64,000 bases of DNA from assembly GCF_004745805.1 (NCBI RefSeq), contig NZ_SRLQ01000003.1, forward strand, positions 124,001 to 188,000. The letters are read 5' to 3'. Each line of letters starts with the position of its first letter. Positions within the stretch are counted from its first letter, which is position 1. The position numbers were made by a program, and so were the translations under genes. Origin of the DNA: Mycolicibacterium sp. CH28 (GTDB lineage Bacteria > Actinomycetota > Actinomycetes > Mycobacteriales > Mycobacteriaceae). This document shows positions 8,867 through 17,490 of the stretch, piece after piece. The notes below the pieces were generated by a model. It saw nothing but the letters and a program-made list of their open reading frames with translations, did no database searches and was not told where the DNA came from.

Positions 8867-10681
8867 ATGACATCAACTCTGGAACCTCAGACGGACCTGA
8901 CCCCGCAGCGCCGGGTCGACGCCTGGCTCACCGGCTTCGAGGCGGCGCTGGCCGCCCGCGATATCGACGGGGCAACCGGCCATTTCGCCACCGAAAGCTT
9001 CTGGCGCGACCTCGTCTCGTTCACCTGGAACATCAAGACCGTCGAGGGCCGCGATCAGATCGCCGGCATGCTGGCCGCGCGGCTGGACGACACCGCCCCG
9101 TCGGGGTTCCGGACCCGCGAGGAACCCACCGCCGACGGAGAGGTCACGTCCGCGTTCATCGAGTTCGAAACCGCGGCCGGGCGCGGGATCGGGCACCTGC
9201 GGCTCAAGGGTGATCAGGCCTGGACGTTGTTGACCGCACTTCAGGAGCTGAAGGGGTTCGAAGAGGCCAAGGGCCCCAGCCGGGTGATGGGCGCGGTGCA
9301 CGGCAGTGACCCGGATCCCCGGTCGTGGGCCGAGAAACGCGCTCAAGAGGAAGCCGAGCTCGGCCGGACCGCCCAGCCCTATGTGCTGATCATCGGCGGC
9401 GGCCAGGGCGGGATCGCGCTCGGCGCGCGGCTGCGTCAGCTTCGGGTGCCCGCCATCGTGGTGGACAAGCACGAACGCCCCGGTGACCAGTGGCGCAAGC
9501 GGTACAAGTCGCTGTGCCTGCACGACCCCGTGTGGTACGACCACCTGCCGTATCTGCCGTTCCCGCAGAACTGGCCGGTGTTCGCCCCGAAGGACAAGAT
9601 CGGCGACTGGCTGGAGTTCTACACCCGGGTCATGGAAGTGCCGTATTGGTCGAAGACGACCTGCCTGTCAGCGTCCTACGACGAGCAGGCCAAGCAGTGG
9701 ACCGTCGAAATCGATCGCGACGGTGAGCGGCTGACCCTGCACCCGACGCAGCTGGTGCTGGCTACTGGGATGTCGGGCAAGCCGCACGTGCCGACGGTGC
9801 CGGGCCAGGACGTCTTCCGCGGCGACCAGCACCACTCGAGCGCACATCCTGGACCCGATCCGTACGTCGGCAAGAAGGCCGTGGTGATCGGGTCGAACAA
9901 CTCCGCGCACGATATCTGCAAGGCGCTCTACGAAAACGGCGTTGACGTGACGATGGTGCAGCGGTCCTCGACGCACATCGTCAAGTCCGACTCGCTGATG
10001 GACATCGGCCTGGGCGACCTGTACTCCGAGCGTGCGCTGGCGGCGGGGATGACCACGGAGAAGGCGGACCTGACGTTCGCGTCGCTGCCGTACCGCATCA
10101 TGGCTGAGTTCCAGGTCCCGCTGTATGACCAGATACGTGAACGGGACAAGGACTTCTACGCTCGCCTGGAAGCCGCCGGATTCGAGTTGGACTGGGGCGC
10201 TGACGGATCCGGGCTGTTCATGAAGTACCTGCGGCGCGGGTCGGGCTACTACATCGACGTCGGCGCGTGCGAGATGGTGGCCGACGGGCGGATCAAACTC
10301 GCCCACGGGCAGGTCGACCGATTGACCGAGGACTCGGTGGTGCTGGCCGACGGCACCGAACTGCCCGCCGACGTGGTGGTCTACGCCACCGGGTACGGGT
10401 CGATGAACGGTTGGGCCGCCGACCTGATCGGCCAGGAGGTGGCCGACAGGGTCGGCAAGGTGTGGGGCCTGGGGTCGGACACGCCGAAAGACCCGGGGCC
10501 CTGGGAGGGTGAGCAGCGCAACATGTGGAAGCCCACGCAACAGGAGAACCTGTGGTTCCACGGCGGCAACCTGCACCAGTCTCGGCATTACTCGCTGTAT
10601 CTGGCACTGCAACTCAAGGCCCGCTACGAGGGCATCCCGACGCCGGTGTACGGCCTGCAGGAGGTCCATCACCTGAGCTGA
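8867..10681 (+). CDS. Flavin-containing monooxygenase with N-terminal SnoaL-like domain
   Basis: 604 residues from ATG 8867, which is in frame with a much longer open frame that runs antisense to the dehydrogenase. About residues 1-150 look like a SnoaL/NTF2-like domain (DAWLTGFEAALAARDIDGA). Then come FAD binding (IIGGGQGGIALGARL), a second Rossmann motif for NADPH (VIGSNNSAHDICKAL), and the C-terminal YATGYGSMNGW. This is the class B flavin monooxygenase layout. It is divergent from the butanediol operon and shares its control region, so a related ketone or diol may be its substrate. Confidence 0.85.
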   Translation: MTSTLEPQTDLTPQRRVDAWLTGFEAALAARDIDGATGHFATESFWRDLVSFTWNIKTVEGRDQIAGMLAARLDDTAPSGFRTREEPTADGEVTSAFIEFETAAGRGIGHLRLKGDQAWTLLTALQELKGFEEAKGPSRVMGAVHGSDPDPRSWAEKRAQEEAELGRTAQPYVLIIGGGQGGIALGARLRQLRVPAIVVDKHERPGDQWRKRYKSLCLHDPVWYDHLPYLPFPQNWPVFAPKDKIGDWLEFYTRVMEVPYWSKTTCLSASYDEQAKQWTVEIDRDGERLTLHPTQLVLATGMSGKPHVPTVPGQDVFRGDQHHSSAHPGPDPYVGKKAVVIGSNNSAHDICKALYENGVDVTMVQRSSTHIVKSDSLMDIGLGDLYSERALAAGMTTEKADLTFASLPYRIMAEFQVPLYDQIRERDKDFYARLEAAGFELDWGADGSGLFMKYLRRGSGYYIDVGACEMVADGRIKLAHGQVDRLTEDSVVLADGTELPADVVVYATGYGSMNGWAADLIGQEVADRVGKVWGLGSDTPKDPGPWEGEQRNMWKPTQQENLWFHGGNLHQSRHYSLYLALQLKARYEGIPTPVYGLQEVHHLS

Positions 10682-10691
10682 GGCCGGGCGC

Positions 10692-11759
10692 TCAGGCGGC
10701 AGCCGAGGACTGGCGAATCTGGTTGCCGCCCGCGCGCTTCGCCTCGTACATCGCCATGTCAGCCGCGGCGATCACGCCCTCGATCAGCGGGCGGATGTCA
10801 TCGGCCGCATCGGGCACCGCGACACCTGCGATCCCCAGGCTCGCCGTGACGCCCCAGGGGTTGGCGGCGATGGCCGTGCACAGGCGGCGCGCGAGCATCT
10901 CCACGTCGCGGGCCGGCGACGCCTGGGCGACCAGGAACTCCTCACCGCCGACCCGCGCGGCGAGAATGCCCGGTCCGGCGACCGTCCGGATACTGGCGGC
11001 CACCTCGACGAGAAGCCGGTCCCCGGCGGCATGGCCGAGGGTGTCGTTGAGTCGCTTGAAGCCGTCGAGATCGATCATCACCACGCTGAAGTGCGCGGTG
11101 CCGCGGCGTGCGGCAGCGCGGATGAGTGTGCGGGCTGACCGGCGAAACCCTCGTCGGTTCGCCAGACCAGTCAAGGGATCGGTCGATACGGCGTCGTTCC
11201 ACAGCAGTCTGACAAGGATCTGCCCACCGAACGGGGCCGTCAGGAGCGCGCCGGTGGCCAGCAGGAATGTCGCCACGGCCATCGACACATCGCCGGCGAG
11301 CGCCATGCGCAGCCCGCAGGCGGCAGCTGTCATGAGCGCCACACCCACGGTGAATGTGAGCAGACGCGGGTTATGGAAGGACGCCACGTACGCGGCGAGG
11401 CCGACGAACGCCCAGCAGGTCAGCAACCCGACATGCGCTTCGGTCTGCGACAGCGCCACCGCGGCGATACCCGCACTACCGAAGATCGAAAAGCCGGCCG
11501 ACAGGCGTTGGGTCGGCCACCGCGCGGCGTACACACCGGACAACACGGCGAACCCCGCGGCAACCATCAGGGCGACACCCCGCGCGGCACCGTGCTGGCC
11601 GACCGGACTGAACGATATCAACGCCATGGAGCCGGCGAACACAGCCATGACCACGGTCATGACGCCGCGCGCAACGGCGATCAGCCGGCGCGAGGCGAGG
11701 TAATCCGACAGCCAGTCATAGCGGTCTGGCTGGTGCCACCACTGGCGGACGTGATTCAC
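10692..11759 (-). CDS. Membrane-anchored diguanylate cyclase (GGDEF domain)
   Basis: 355 residues from GTG 11759. About 170 N-terminal residues contain six hydrophobic segments, forming a membrane sensor module. The GGDEF domain begins at DPLTGLANRRGF. The catalytic signature is RVGGEEFLVA, an active GGEEF variant, with MIDLDGFKRLND carrying the metal-binding Asp. It would make cyclic-di-GMP from GTP at the membrane. No EAL domain is present. The gene is convergent with the monooxygenase and divergent from the oligopeptidase. Confidence 0.92.
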   Translation of the reverse strand: MNHVRQWWHQPDRYDWLSDYLASRRLIAVARGVMTVVMAVFAGSMALISFSPVGQHGAARGVALMVAAGFAVLSGVYAARWPTQRLSAGFSIFGSAGIAAVALSQTEAHVGLLTCWAFVGLAAYVASFHNPRLLTFTVGVALMTAAACGLRMALAGDVSMAVATFLLATGALLTAPFGGQILVRLLWNDAVSTDPLTGLANRRGFRRSARTLIRAAARRGTAHFSVVMIDLDGFKRLNDTLGHAAGDRLLVEVAASIRTVAGPGILAARVGGEEFLVAQASPARDVEMLARRLCTAIAANPWGVTASLGIAGVAVPDAADDIRPLIEGVIAAADMAMYEAKRAGGNQIRQSSAAA

Positions 11760-11856
11760 CTGCGGCCCCCGATGCTTGCCTGAAGCGATAGTACCGAGCG
11801 GGCCCGTTGTGGCGACCCGATCGAAATGGACCGGAACCGGTGCGCAGAATGTGGGC

Positions 11857-13863
11857 GTGACGAACGCGCCTGAAGCACCTGACCCCTACCTGTGGCTCGA
11901 AGAGATCGCCGGCGACGAACAGCTGGACTGGGTGCGCAGCCACAACGAGCCGACGATCGCCGAGTTCAGCGGAGAGACGTTCGAGCAGTTGCGCACCGAG
12001 GCGCTGGAGGTGCTCGATACCGACGCACGTATCCCCTACGTGCGTCGGCGTGGCGAGTACCTCTACAACTTCTGGCGCGACGCGGCCAACCCGCGGGGGC
12101 TGTGGCAGCGCACCACGTTGCAGAGCTACCGCACGGAGAGCCCGGACTGGGACGTCATCATTGACATCGACGCCCTGGCGACCGCCGAGGGCGAGAACTG
12201 GGTGTGGGCGGGCGCCGACGTCATCGAACCGGAGCACACGCTGGCGTTGGTCAGCCTCTCACGCGGCGGCTCGGACGCGGCGGTGGTGCGCGAATTCGAC
12301 ATGATCAAGAGGGAATTCGTCAGCGGGGGGTTCGCCCTACCGGAGGCCAAGTCACGGGTGTCATGGGAGGACACCGACACGGTGCTAGTGGGTACCGACT
12401 TCGGACCCGGATCCCTGACCGAGTCGGGTTACCCGCGAATCATCAAACGCTGGCGACGGGGCCAACCCCTGATCGAGGCCGAGACGGTGTTCACCGGACC
12501 GGTCACCGACGTGCTCGTCGGGGCATCGGTGGACCGCACACCGGGCTTCGAGCGCACGCTGCTGCACCGGGCCGTCGATTTCTTCAACGACCAGGTGTAC
12601 CAACTGCGCTCGGGTGAGCTAGTGCGCATCGACGCCCCCACCGATGCCACGTTGTCGGTGCACCGCGACTGGCTGCTCATCGAGCTACGCACCGACTGGC
12701 TGACCGGCACCGCGTGCTACCGCGCCGGGGCGCTGCTGGCCGCCGACTATGAGCGGTTCATCGACGGCACAGCGGATTTGGCCGTGGTCTTCGAACCCGA
12801 CCAGCACACCTGCCTGCACCAGTACTCGTGGACCCGCGACCGGCTGTTGCTGGTGATGCTGGCCGACGTCGCCAGTCGGGTGGAGATCGTGACGCCGGGA
12901 AGCTGGACACGGGAACCGGTTTCCGGTCTCGGCGACAATACTGTCATCGTCGCGGCCGACGACACCGGCGATGAAATCTTTTTGGATTCCAGCGATTTCA
13001 TCACGCCGTCGCGACTGCTCCATGGGACCGCCGGTGGCGAACTGACCGAGATCAAGCGGGCACCGTCGTTCTTCGACGCCGCCGACCTTTCGGTTACCCA
13101 GCACTTCGCGACCTCCGACGACGGCACCGCGGTGCCGTATTTCGTCGTCGGCCACAAACACACCTCGGTGCCCGGCCCGACGCTGCTCGGCGGCTACGGC
13201 GGATTCGAGGTGTCCCGCACTCCCGGCTATGACGGTGTGCTGGGCCGACTGTGGCTCTCGCGCGGCGGGACGTATGTGCTGGCCAACATTCGCGGCGGCG
13301 GCGAGTACGGGCCGACCTGGCACACCCAGGCCATGCGCGCCGGCCGGCACAAGGTGGCCGAAGATTTCGCGGCCGTGGCGCGTGACCTCGTCGAGCGCGG
13401 CATCACCACCGTCGCGCAACTGGGTGCGCAGGGCGGCAGCAATGGCGGACTGCTGATGGGCATCATGCTGACCAAGTACCCGGAGCTGTTCGGGGCGCTG
13501 GTGTGCCAGGTGCCGCTGCTGGACATGAAGCGGTTCCACCTGCTGCTGGCCGGAGCATCCTGGGTGGCCGAATACGGTGATCCCGACGACCTCGACGACT
13601 GGGCCTTCATCTCCGAGTACTCGCCGTATCAGAACATCTCGACCGAGAAGCGTTATCCCCCAGTGCTGATCACGACCTCAACCCGTGACGATCGGGTGCA
13701 TCCCGGCCATGCCCGCAAGATGACGGCGGCGCTGGAGGAGGCCGGGCACGACGTCTGGTACTACGAGAACATCGAAGGCGGCCACGCCGGCGCGGCCGAC
13801 AACGTGCAGACCGCGTTCAAGTCGGCGCTGAGCTACTCGTTCCTGCACCGCATGCTGGGCTGA
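11857..13863 (+). CDS. Prolyl oligopeptidase family serine peptidase (Rv0457c-like)
   Basis: I use GTG 11857 (668 residues), close to Rv0457c (673). An ATG at 11776 is also in frame. The N-terminus (DPYLWLEEIAGDEQLDWV) and a beta-propeller region precede the S9 catalytic domain. The nucleophile Ser is in QGGSNGGLLMG, the Asp in TSTRDDRVHPGH and the His in EGGHAGAADN, so the triad is complete. No signal peptide is seen, so it is likely cytoplasmic. Its 3' end is duplicated as a decayed fragment about 3.3 kb downstream. Confidence 0.93.
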   Translation: MTNAPEAPDPYLWLEEIAGDEQLDWVRSHNEPTIAEFSGETFEQLRTEALEVLDTDARIPYVRRRGEYLYNFWRDAANPRGLWQRTTLQSYRTESPDWDVIIDIDALATAEGENWVWAGADVIEPEHTLALVSLSRGGSDAAVVREFDMIKREFVSGGFALPEAKSRVSWEDTDTVLVGTDFGPGSLTESGYPRIIKRWRRGQPLIEAETVFTGPVTDVLVGASVDRTPGFERTLLHRAVDFFNDQVYQLRSGELVRIDAPTDATLSVHRDWLLIELRTDWLTGTACYRAGALLAADYERFIDGTADLAVVFEPDQHTCLHQYSWTRDRLLLVMLADVASRVEIVTPGSWTREPVSGLGDNTVIVAADDTGDEIFLDSSDFITPSRLLHGTAGGELTEIKRAPSFFDAADLSVTQHFATSDDGTAVPYFVVGHKHTSVPGPTLLGGYGGFEVSRTPGYDGVLGRLWLSRGGTYVLANIRGGGEYGPTWHTQAMRAGRHKVAEDFAAVARDLVERGITTVAQLGAQGGSNGGLLMGIMLTKYPELFGALVCQVPLLDMKRFHLLLAGASWVAEYGDPDDLDDWAFISEYSPYQNISTEKRYPPVLITTSTRDDRVHPGHARKMTAALEEAGHDVWYYENIEGGHAGAADNVQTAFKSALSYSFLHRMLG

Positions 13864-14108
13864 TCAGCGCAAGCACCGGGGCCCATCACACGATCATCAC
13901 CAGCCACATGCGTTCGTCGCGGCATTCCTAACGTACGCATTGGGATGCCGATCATGACGCCCAGCACGAGCAGCACTATCGTGTCCAGCACCGATCGAGC
14001 TTCAATCTGCGATGCTCCAGCAAACGCACAAAGGCGGGCTGAAACCCCCGGCGGAACGGCATCGCGCGGGATCGCCACCTCACCGTTGGACCGCGACTGT
14101 CGGTTGAA
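13864..14108. other. Intergenic stretch with a possible decayed membrane-gene fragment
   Basis: No intact gene is seen. On the minus strand one frame reads VLLVLGVMIGIPMRTLGMP around 13.93-13.98 kb. That resembles the C-terminus of the intact membrane protein at 25824-26675 (GLVIIGVIVSLLVSLARTP). The antisense of the promoter just downstream also resembles that gene. This may be a third, heavily decayed relic. Similarity is weak. Confidence 0.3.
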
Positions 14109-14136
14109 TTGACTGCGAGCGCAGCAGTAGTAATCT
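14109..14136 (+). promoter_or_regulatory. Promoter of module A
   Basis: TTGACT (14109-14114), a 16-base spacer and TAATCT (14131-14136) make a good -35/-10 pair, with the DUF2563 ATG 34 bases downstream. The same layout with conserved flanking bases recurs at 16951-16978 and 17204-17231. That recurrence supports it as a real promoter inherited by duplication. A conserved CAGCTAACTT follows the -10 box in all copies. Confidence 0.6.
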
Positions 14137-14169
14137 CGCATCAGCAGCTAACTTTCCGAGAGGTGGGCA

Positions 14170-14487
14170 ATGCAGGTCGACGCGGAAGAAATGCGGTTAG
14201 GCGCAAATCGGTCCTACGACGCGGCAGACCACGCCCACGCCGGGGCGGATGCATTTGCGCGTGTTGCCGTGAGCAGCGGAATCTTCGGCGCCTTCCCTGC
14301 CGCCGAGTCCGTCGGCACTGCAGTGACGCAAAGTCATGCACACCACATCACGCGCATGCGCGGCCACGCTACTGCGCTCGGAACGCTAGGAGACAAGGCC
14401 CACCGAGCAGCGTCCAACTTCATCGAGATGGAGATCGGTAACGCCGAAGCGTTGCGCGAGGTGCTATGGCCGACTACCCAAGCCTGA
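14170..14487 (+). CDS. DUF2563/EspC-like small helical protein, module A
   Basis: 105 residues after a good ribosome site (GAGAGGTGG). The pattern MQVDAEEMRLGANRSYDAAD, then IFGAFPAAESV, HAHHITRMRGHATALGTLG and NFIEMEIGNAEALREV matches what I recall of DUF2563, a mycobacterial family. It has the size and helical-hairpin character of WXG100/EspC proteins exported by ESX systems. YDAAD fits the YxxxD export motif but sits near the N-terminus. Its end overlaps the large gene by 22 bases, so the two are translated together. A partner or export-chaperone role is likely but inferred. Confidence 0.75.
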   Translation: MQVDAEEMRLGANRSYDAADHAHAGADAFARVAVSSGIFGAFPAAESVGTAVTQSHAHHITRMRGHATALGTLGDKAHRAASNFIEMEIGNAEALREVLWPTTQA

Positions 14488-15968
14488 GGCACATCAGTAT
14501 CGGTGGATTGATCGCTGGCGCCGGCGGCGATCCTTGGCAGATTGATTCCACCGTGCAAGCTGGGGAGCCAAGGCAGATAGCCGATCTCGCGAAGGCGTTC
14601 TACGACGCGGGCAGTTGCATGAGCGAGACTTCAAAGGAGTTCGCCGCTGCGCGGAGTCGCTTCGACGCGTCCTGGAACCGCGAGAATGGAAGCCATCCCA
14701 TCAACGACTCTGAGGAAGTCCACCGGGCCACTTCCGAGCTTCACCTAGACGAACAGCGGCTCACCAAGATCGGAGTGGATCTGGAGAACATCGCCGCATC
14801 GCTCACCGAAGCACAGCGGTCATCGCACAACTCGATCACCGCGCTCAACTCCAGTCTCAAAGAAATTGACGACGCCATCGATAGGGCACTACGCCAGGGC
14901 GCCCACCTGAGCGACGCAGACCTGGAGCCGCTGGAGAACATCGCGATACTCGACACACAAGAAGCGCTGGCGCAGGTTGAGGCGGCCAAATCGGCCTACT
15001 CCGCCGACCTCACCAAAGCCATGACGAACATGGAGGCTGAGGGCTACGCCCCAGACGCTATCGATGCCGTCGACGGCGACGGCATCAACTCTTCGTCCGA
15101 TGCCCAATCGACCGCTGGCGCATACGGCGACGCGCAGCGCGCTCAGGATCAGGCGTTGGTTGACTCACCCGGTCCAATGACTGACGAAAAGGCCTCAGCT
15201 GCAGCACGATTGCGTGATTACGACACCATCACCAATCCTGGGTCAAACCCGGAATCTGTTCGCCTGGCGGGCGAACGGCTGGACGACTTTGCCAAGACGA
15301 GACAGCCCGGACCTTGGAAGACAGACCCGATCCTGGGAGTGCCTCCATCGAGACGGGCCTTGGTGCGACAAGAATGGCAGAAGCAGCTTGAAAAGGGGCA
15401 GCCGTGGATGCCGCCGATGACCCCCGACGAGGCGACTCGTTGGATGGATCAGCAGGAGGCGAAGGCGCGATCGTCGGCAATCGACGCAACGCGGAAAGCC
15501 CTTGAAGATGCCGGCATGCCAGGGGGCAGAGCAGAGAATCTCATTGATGCGATGGCATCAGGTCTGACGTTGAAAGATCTGGCGCAATACGCTGAAACAA
15601 CGGGTGGTGCCGCCGCAGACACAGACGGGCGGGCCCCTGTCGGTCGGCATGCACTCGATGGATTCAATCCGAACACGATCAAGACGCTCGCTGTCATCGG
15701 CAAGACAGTGAAGGGTGCCGGCTCACTGCTTGAGGTCGGGCTGGCGGTGGAGGCCATAGAGAACGGTGCACCGCCGGGTGAAACGATCGGAGGCCTAGGC
15801 GGAAGTTTCGGCGGAGGCGCCCTCGGAGGGGCTGGTCTGGGTTTTCTCGGCGGTTTGGAGCTAGGTCCGGGAGGAGCATTCGTGGGCACGATGGTCGGCG
15901 GCCTGGTGGGAGGCTTTGGGGGAGAGTTGGGCGGTCGTCTCGTAGGCAGGAAGCTGTTTGATGAGTAA
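14466..15968 (+). CDS. Putative ESX-linked polymorphic toxin A with glycine-zipper C-terminus
   Basis: 500 residues. Residues 1-145 are a helical domain with GGDPWQID (20-27), WNRENG (70-75) and HPIND, shared with protein F. A linker follows (AIDAVDGDG, GPMTDEKASAAARLRDY, LAGERLDDF, DPILG). The last ~65 residues are very glycine-rich and hydrophobic (GGALGGAGLGFLGGLELG, GGLVGGFGGELGGRLVG), a glycine zipper as in membrane-inserting toxins. No enzyme motif or signal peptide is visible. The DUF2563 gene upstream and an overlapping membrane gene downstream fit a secreted pore-forming toxin with immunity protein. The family resembles M. tuberculosis Rv2079-type proteins (weak recollection). Confidence 0.7.
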   Translation: MADYPSLRHISIGGLIAGAGGDPWQIDSTVQAGEPRQIADLAKAFYDAGSCMSETSKEFAAARSRFDASWNRENGSHPINDSEEVHRATSELHLDEQRLTKIGVDLENIAASLTEAQRSSHNSITALNSSLKEIDDAIDRALRQGAHLSDADLEPLENIAILDTQEALAQVEAAKSAYSADLTKAMTNMEAEGYAPDAIDAVDGDGINSSSDAQSTAGAYGDAQRAQDQALVDSPGPMTDEKASAAARLRDYDTITNPGSNPESVRLAGERLDDFAKTRQPGPWKTDPILGVPPSRRALVRQEWQKQLEKGQPWMPPMTPDEATRWMDQQEAKARSSAIDATRKALEDAGMPGGRAENLIDAMASGLTLKDLAQYAETTGGAAADTDGRAPVGRHALDGFNPNTIKTLAVIGKTVKGAGSLLEVGLAVEAIENGAPPGETIGGLGGSFGGGALGGAGLGFLGGLELGPGGAFVGTMVGGLVGGFGGELGGRLVGRKLFDE

Positions 15969-16659
15969 CGTCGCTGACGCTCTCCTAGCGGCAACTACCT
16001 CGCCGTTCAGTTCACGTGGGGTCCTCGCCGCGGGATTGTTCTCGGGCTTCGTAGGCGTCGCAGCAGTCGCATTACCGTTGAGCACGAAACACAAGCGGTG
16101 GGTGTTTTGGACCGGATGGTGCGGCGCAGCGATCTTCTTTGCGTTGTACGTCTCCAATCGTGGCGCCACCGCCTCCGCGCTGACCGCGGCGGTATGTGTG
16201 TTCATCGCGGCCATATACGCCTTCTACTTCACGCCCTTCATCAAGATCGGAGGCCGCGTACGGACTTTCTGGATCAGCGATGCGCGCGAAGATCCCGATG
16301 TGCCACCTCCCCCAAAAGACAGCTATGTGGACCGCGTGACCGCTCCCAGTATGTGGTGGACGCTGGCCGGGCTTGGCGTGATCACCGGCGCGTTTGCCCT
16401 GTCCATGGGATGGCTTGCCCCAGTGGGCATCATGGGCGGTGCGTTACTGGCGGCTCCCTTGGCGACCATAGGGCACCTCGACAGGAAGGACAGATTCCCT
16501 GTCGCACGAGGGCAATTCATTCCGTTCGCCATCGTGGTGCTGACATCAATACCGACACTCCTGTGGCCCGTTGTCGCCTATTTCGTTGCCTACTTCTTGA
16601 CCACTCCGGTGGAGCCAGTGAACGATGAGCCATCGCCCTTCATCGACAGTGACACTTGA
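15961..16659 (+). CDS. Putative immunity membrane protein A (long class)
   Basis: 232 residues. ATG 15961 overlaps the toxin A stop by 8 bases (ATGAGTAA). About six hydrophobic segments are split by a proline-rich loop (DPDVPPPPKDSY). Motifs shared with proteins D and F are FIKIGGRV, SYVDRVTAPSMWW, and DRKDRFPVARGQF. The multi-pass topology and tight coupling to a glycine-zipper protein are what one expects of an immunity protein against a pore former. Function is inferred from context only. Confidence 0.65.
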   Translation: MSNVADALLAATTSPFSSRGVLAAGLFSGFVGVAAVALPLSTKHKRWVFWTGWCGAAIFFALYVSNRGATASALTAAVCVFIAAIYAFYFTPFIKIGGRVRTFWISDAREDPDVPPPPKDSYVDRVTAPSMWWTLAGLGVITGAFALSMGWLAPVGIMGGALLAAPLATIGHLDRKDRFPVARGQFIPFAIVVLTSIPTLLWPVVAYFVAYFLTTPVEPVNDEPSPFIDSDT

Positions 16660-16717
16660 AAGCCGGACAAACGGGCTGTTGATGGTCCGCGACTCTCGGG
16701 AAAGGCCATCCAGCTAT

Positions 16718-16985
16718 CCCCGGGATGGTCCCCGAGGCGTTCTAGCACCGTGTCCAGGTGGCGTCGACCAAATTCGATTGCAGCCCCCAGGCACCGACCA
16801 GCAACCCCGATATCCCCAGCGCACCAGCATCTTGCCCCGACATCGAGCAATGAACAACGTCAACAGCGCGACTGAACCCACGCCGTCCCGCTCGTCCGCA
16901 CTGGCACGGATCTGGTCGGCGAACACCCAGCGGCGGGCTGATCGGGTGAGTTGACCAGCGAACTGAGCGTAGTAGCCTGCGACCA
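16718..16985 (-). pseudogene. Decayed fragment of the 25.8-kb membrane gene, N-terminal and middle part
   Basis: The minus strand reads QFAGQLTRSARRWVFADQIR, then VALLTLFIARCRGKML, matching QFAQANRFAHRWLFTDQIR and AALLTLFIARSRGKML in the intact gene at 25824-26675. About 200 bases between the two blocks are missing, and the frame is broken after RGKML. Nucleotide identity over the alignable blocks is high (for example around 16755-16785). The fragment ends where the relic at 21.7-21.87 kb begins in gene coordinates. Confidence 0.75.
16951..16978 (+). promoter_or_regulatory. Relic copy of the module promoter
   Basis: TTGACC (16951-16956), 16 bases, TAGCCT (16973-16978), then CAACAGCTAACTTGCC. 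It is nearly identical to the promoter of module B 253 bases further on, but no DUF2563 gene follows it. It lies antisense to the membrane-gene relic. It is most simply a promoter left behind when a module was lost. Confidence 0.5.
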
Positions 16986-17081
16986 ACAGCTAACTTGCCA
17001 ATCGTCGGAGCCGAGGTCACCGCACCGGTAGCGACATCCACCGGGGGCCGAGCACAGCGACCCAGACAATCCCGAGGACTG

Positions 17082-17190
17082 GGCGTACCCCGCCCATGCC
17101 CGCACGATGACGGCGACTCCGGGGCCGGGGTTAACGCGCAGATCGCGTTCAATCGGCGCTGAGCTACTCCTTCCTGCACCGCATGCTGGG
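17082..17190 (+). pseudogene. Decayed duplicate of the prolyl oligopeptidase 3' end
   Basis: The last part translates as SALSYSFLHRMLG, identical to the C-terminus of the peptidase at 11857-13863. An upstream part (CCCATGCCCGCACGATGACG, 17098-17117) matches the region encoding HARKMTA. About 60 bases between the two blocks are deleted and the stop codon is lost. It marks the left edge of the segment duplicated to create module B. Confidence 0.8.
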
Positions 17191-17203
17191 CACATCGGGC
17201 GAG

Positions 17204-17231
17204 TTGACCAGCAAACTGTGCGTAGTACCCT
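17204..17231 (+). promoter_or_regulatory. Promoter of module B
   Basis: TTGACC (17204-17209), 16-base spacer, TACCCT (17226-17231), then CTAACAGCTAACTTGC and a ribosome site AGGGGG before GTG 17265. Spacing and flanks match the module A promoter. Confidence 0.55.
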
Positions 17232-17264
17232 CTAGCTAACAGCTAACTTGCTAGGGGGTGTGCG

Positions 17265-17424
17265 GTGCAGGTCGACGTCGAGGAGATGCGCTCTGGCGCA
17301 AACCGGTCCTACAACGCGGCCTGGCTGGCCATGGAGGGCGCTGACCAGCTGTCACGAACTCGGGTGACGGCAGCGATCTTCGGCGACTTCGCCGCAGCCG
17401 AGGCCTTTCACGGAGCCCTCGGCG
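17265..17424 (+). pseudogene. DUF2563 gene of module B, truncated by a deletion
   Basis: About 52 codons match the module A protein (MQVDVEEMRSGANRSYNAAW, IFGDFAAAEAFHGAL). After that the sequence jumps directly into the toxin coding region, but in another frame. The second half of the DUF2563 gene and the first ~72 codons of the toxin are missing. By comparison with module A about 350 bases were lost. The reading frame itself stays open to 17708 with unrelated residues, so a nonsense tail may be made. Confidence 0.75.
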
Positions 17425-17490
17425 GACCGAGAGAACGGCGAGCACCCGATCAACGACAGCGCCGAGGTTCAGCGAGCCACGACTCGGCTG

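Noticed and set aside
14170..14250. YxxxD in the DUF2563 proteins as a proven ESX export signal
   Set aside because: The motif fits (YDAAD, YTAAD) but lies near the N-terminus rather than after a helix-turn-helix, and module B has YNAAW. I use it only as supporting context.
14466..15968. An alpha/beta-hydrolase or nuclease domain in toxin A
   Set aside because: Related mycobacterial proteins are sometimes labelled hydrolases. I find no nucleophile elbow, His/Asp partners or nuclease motif here.
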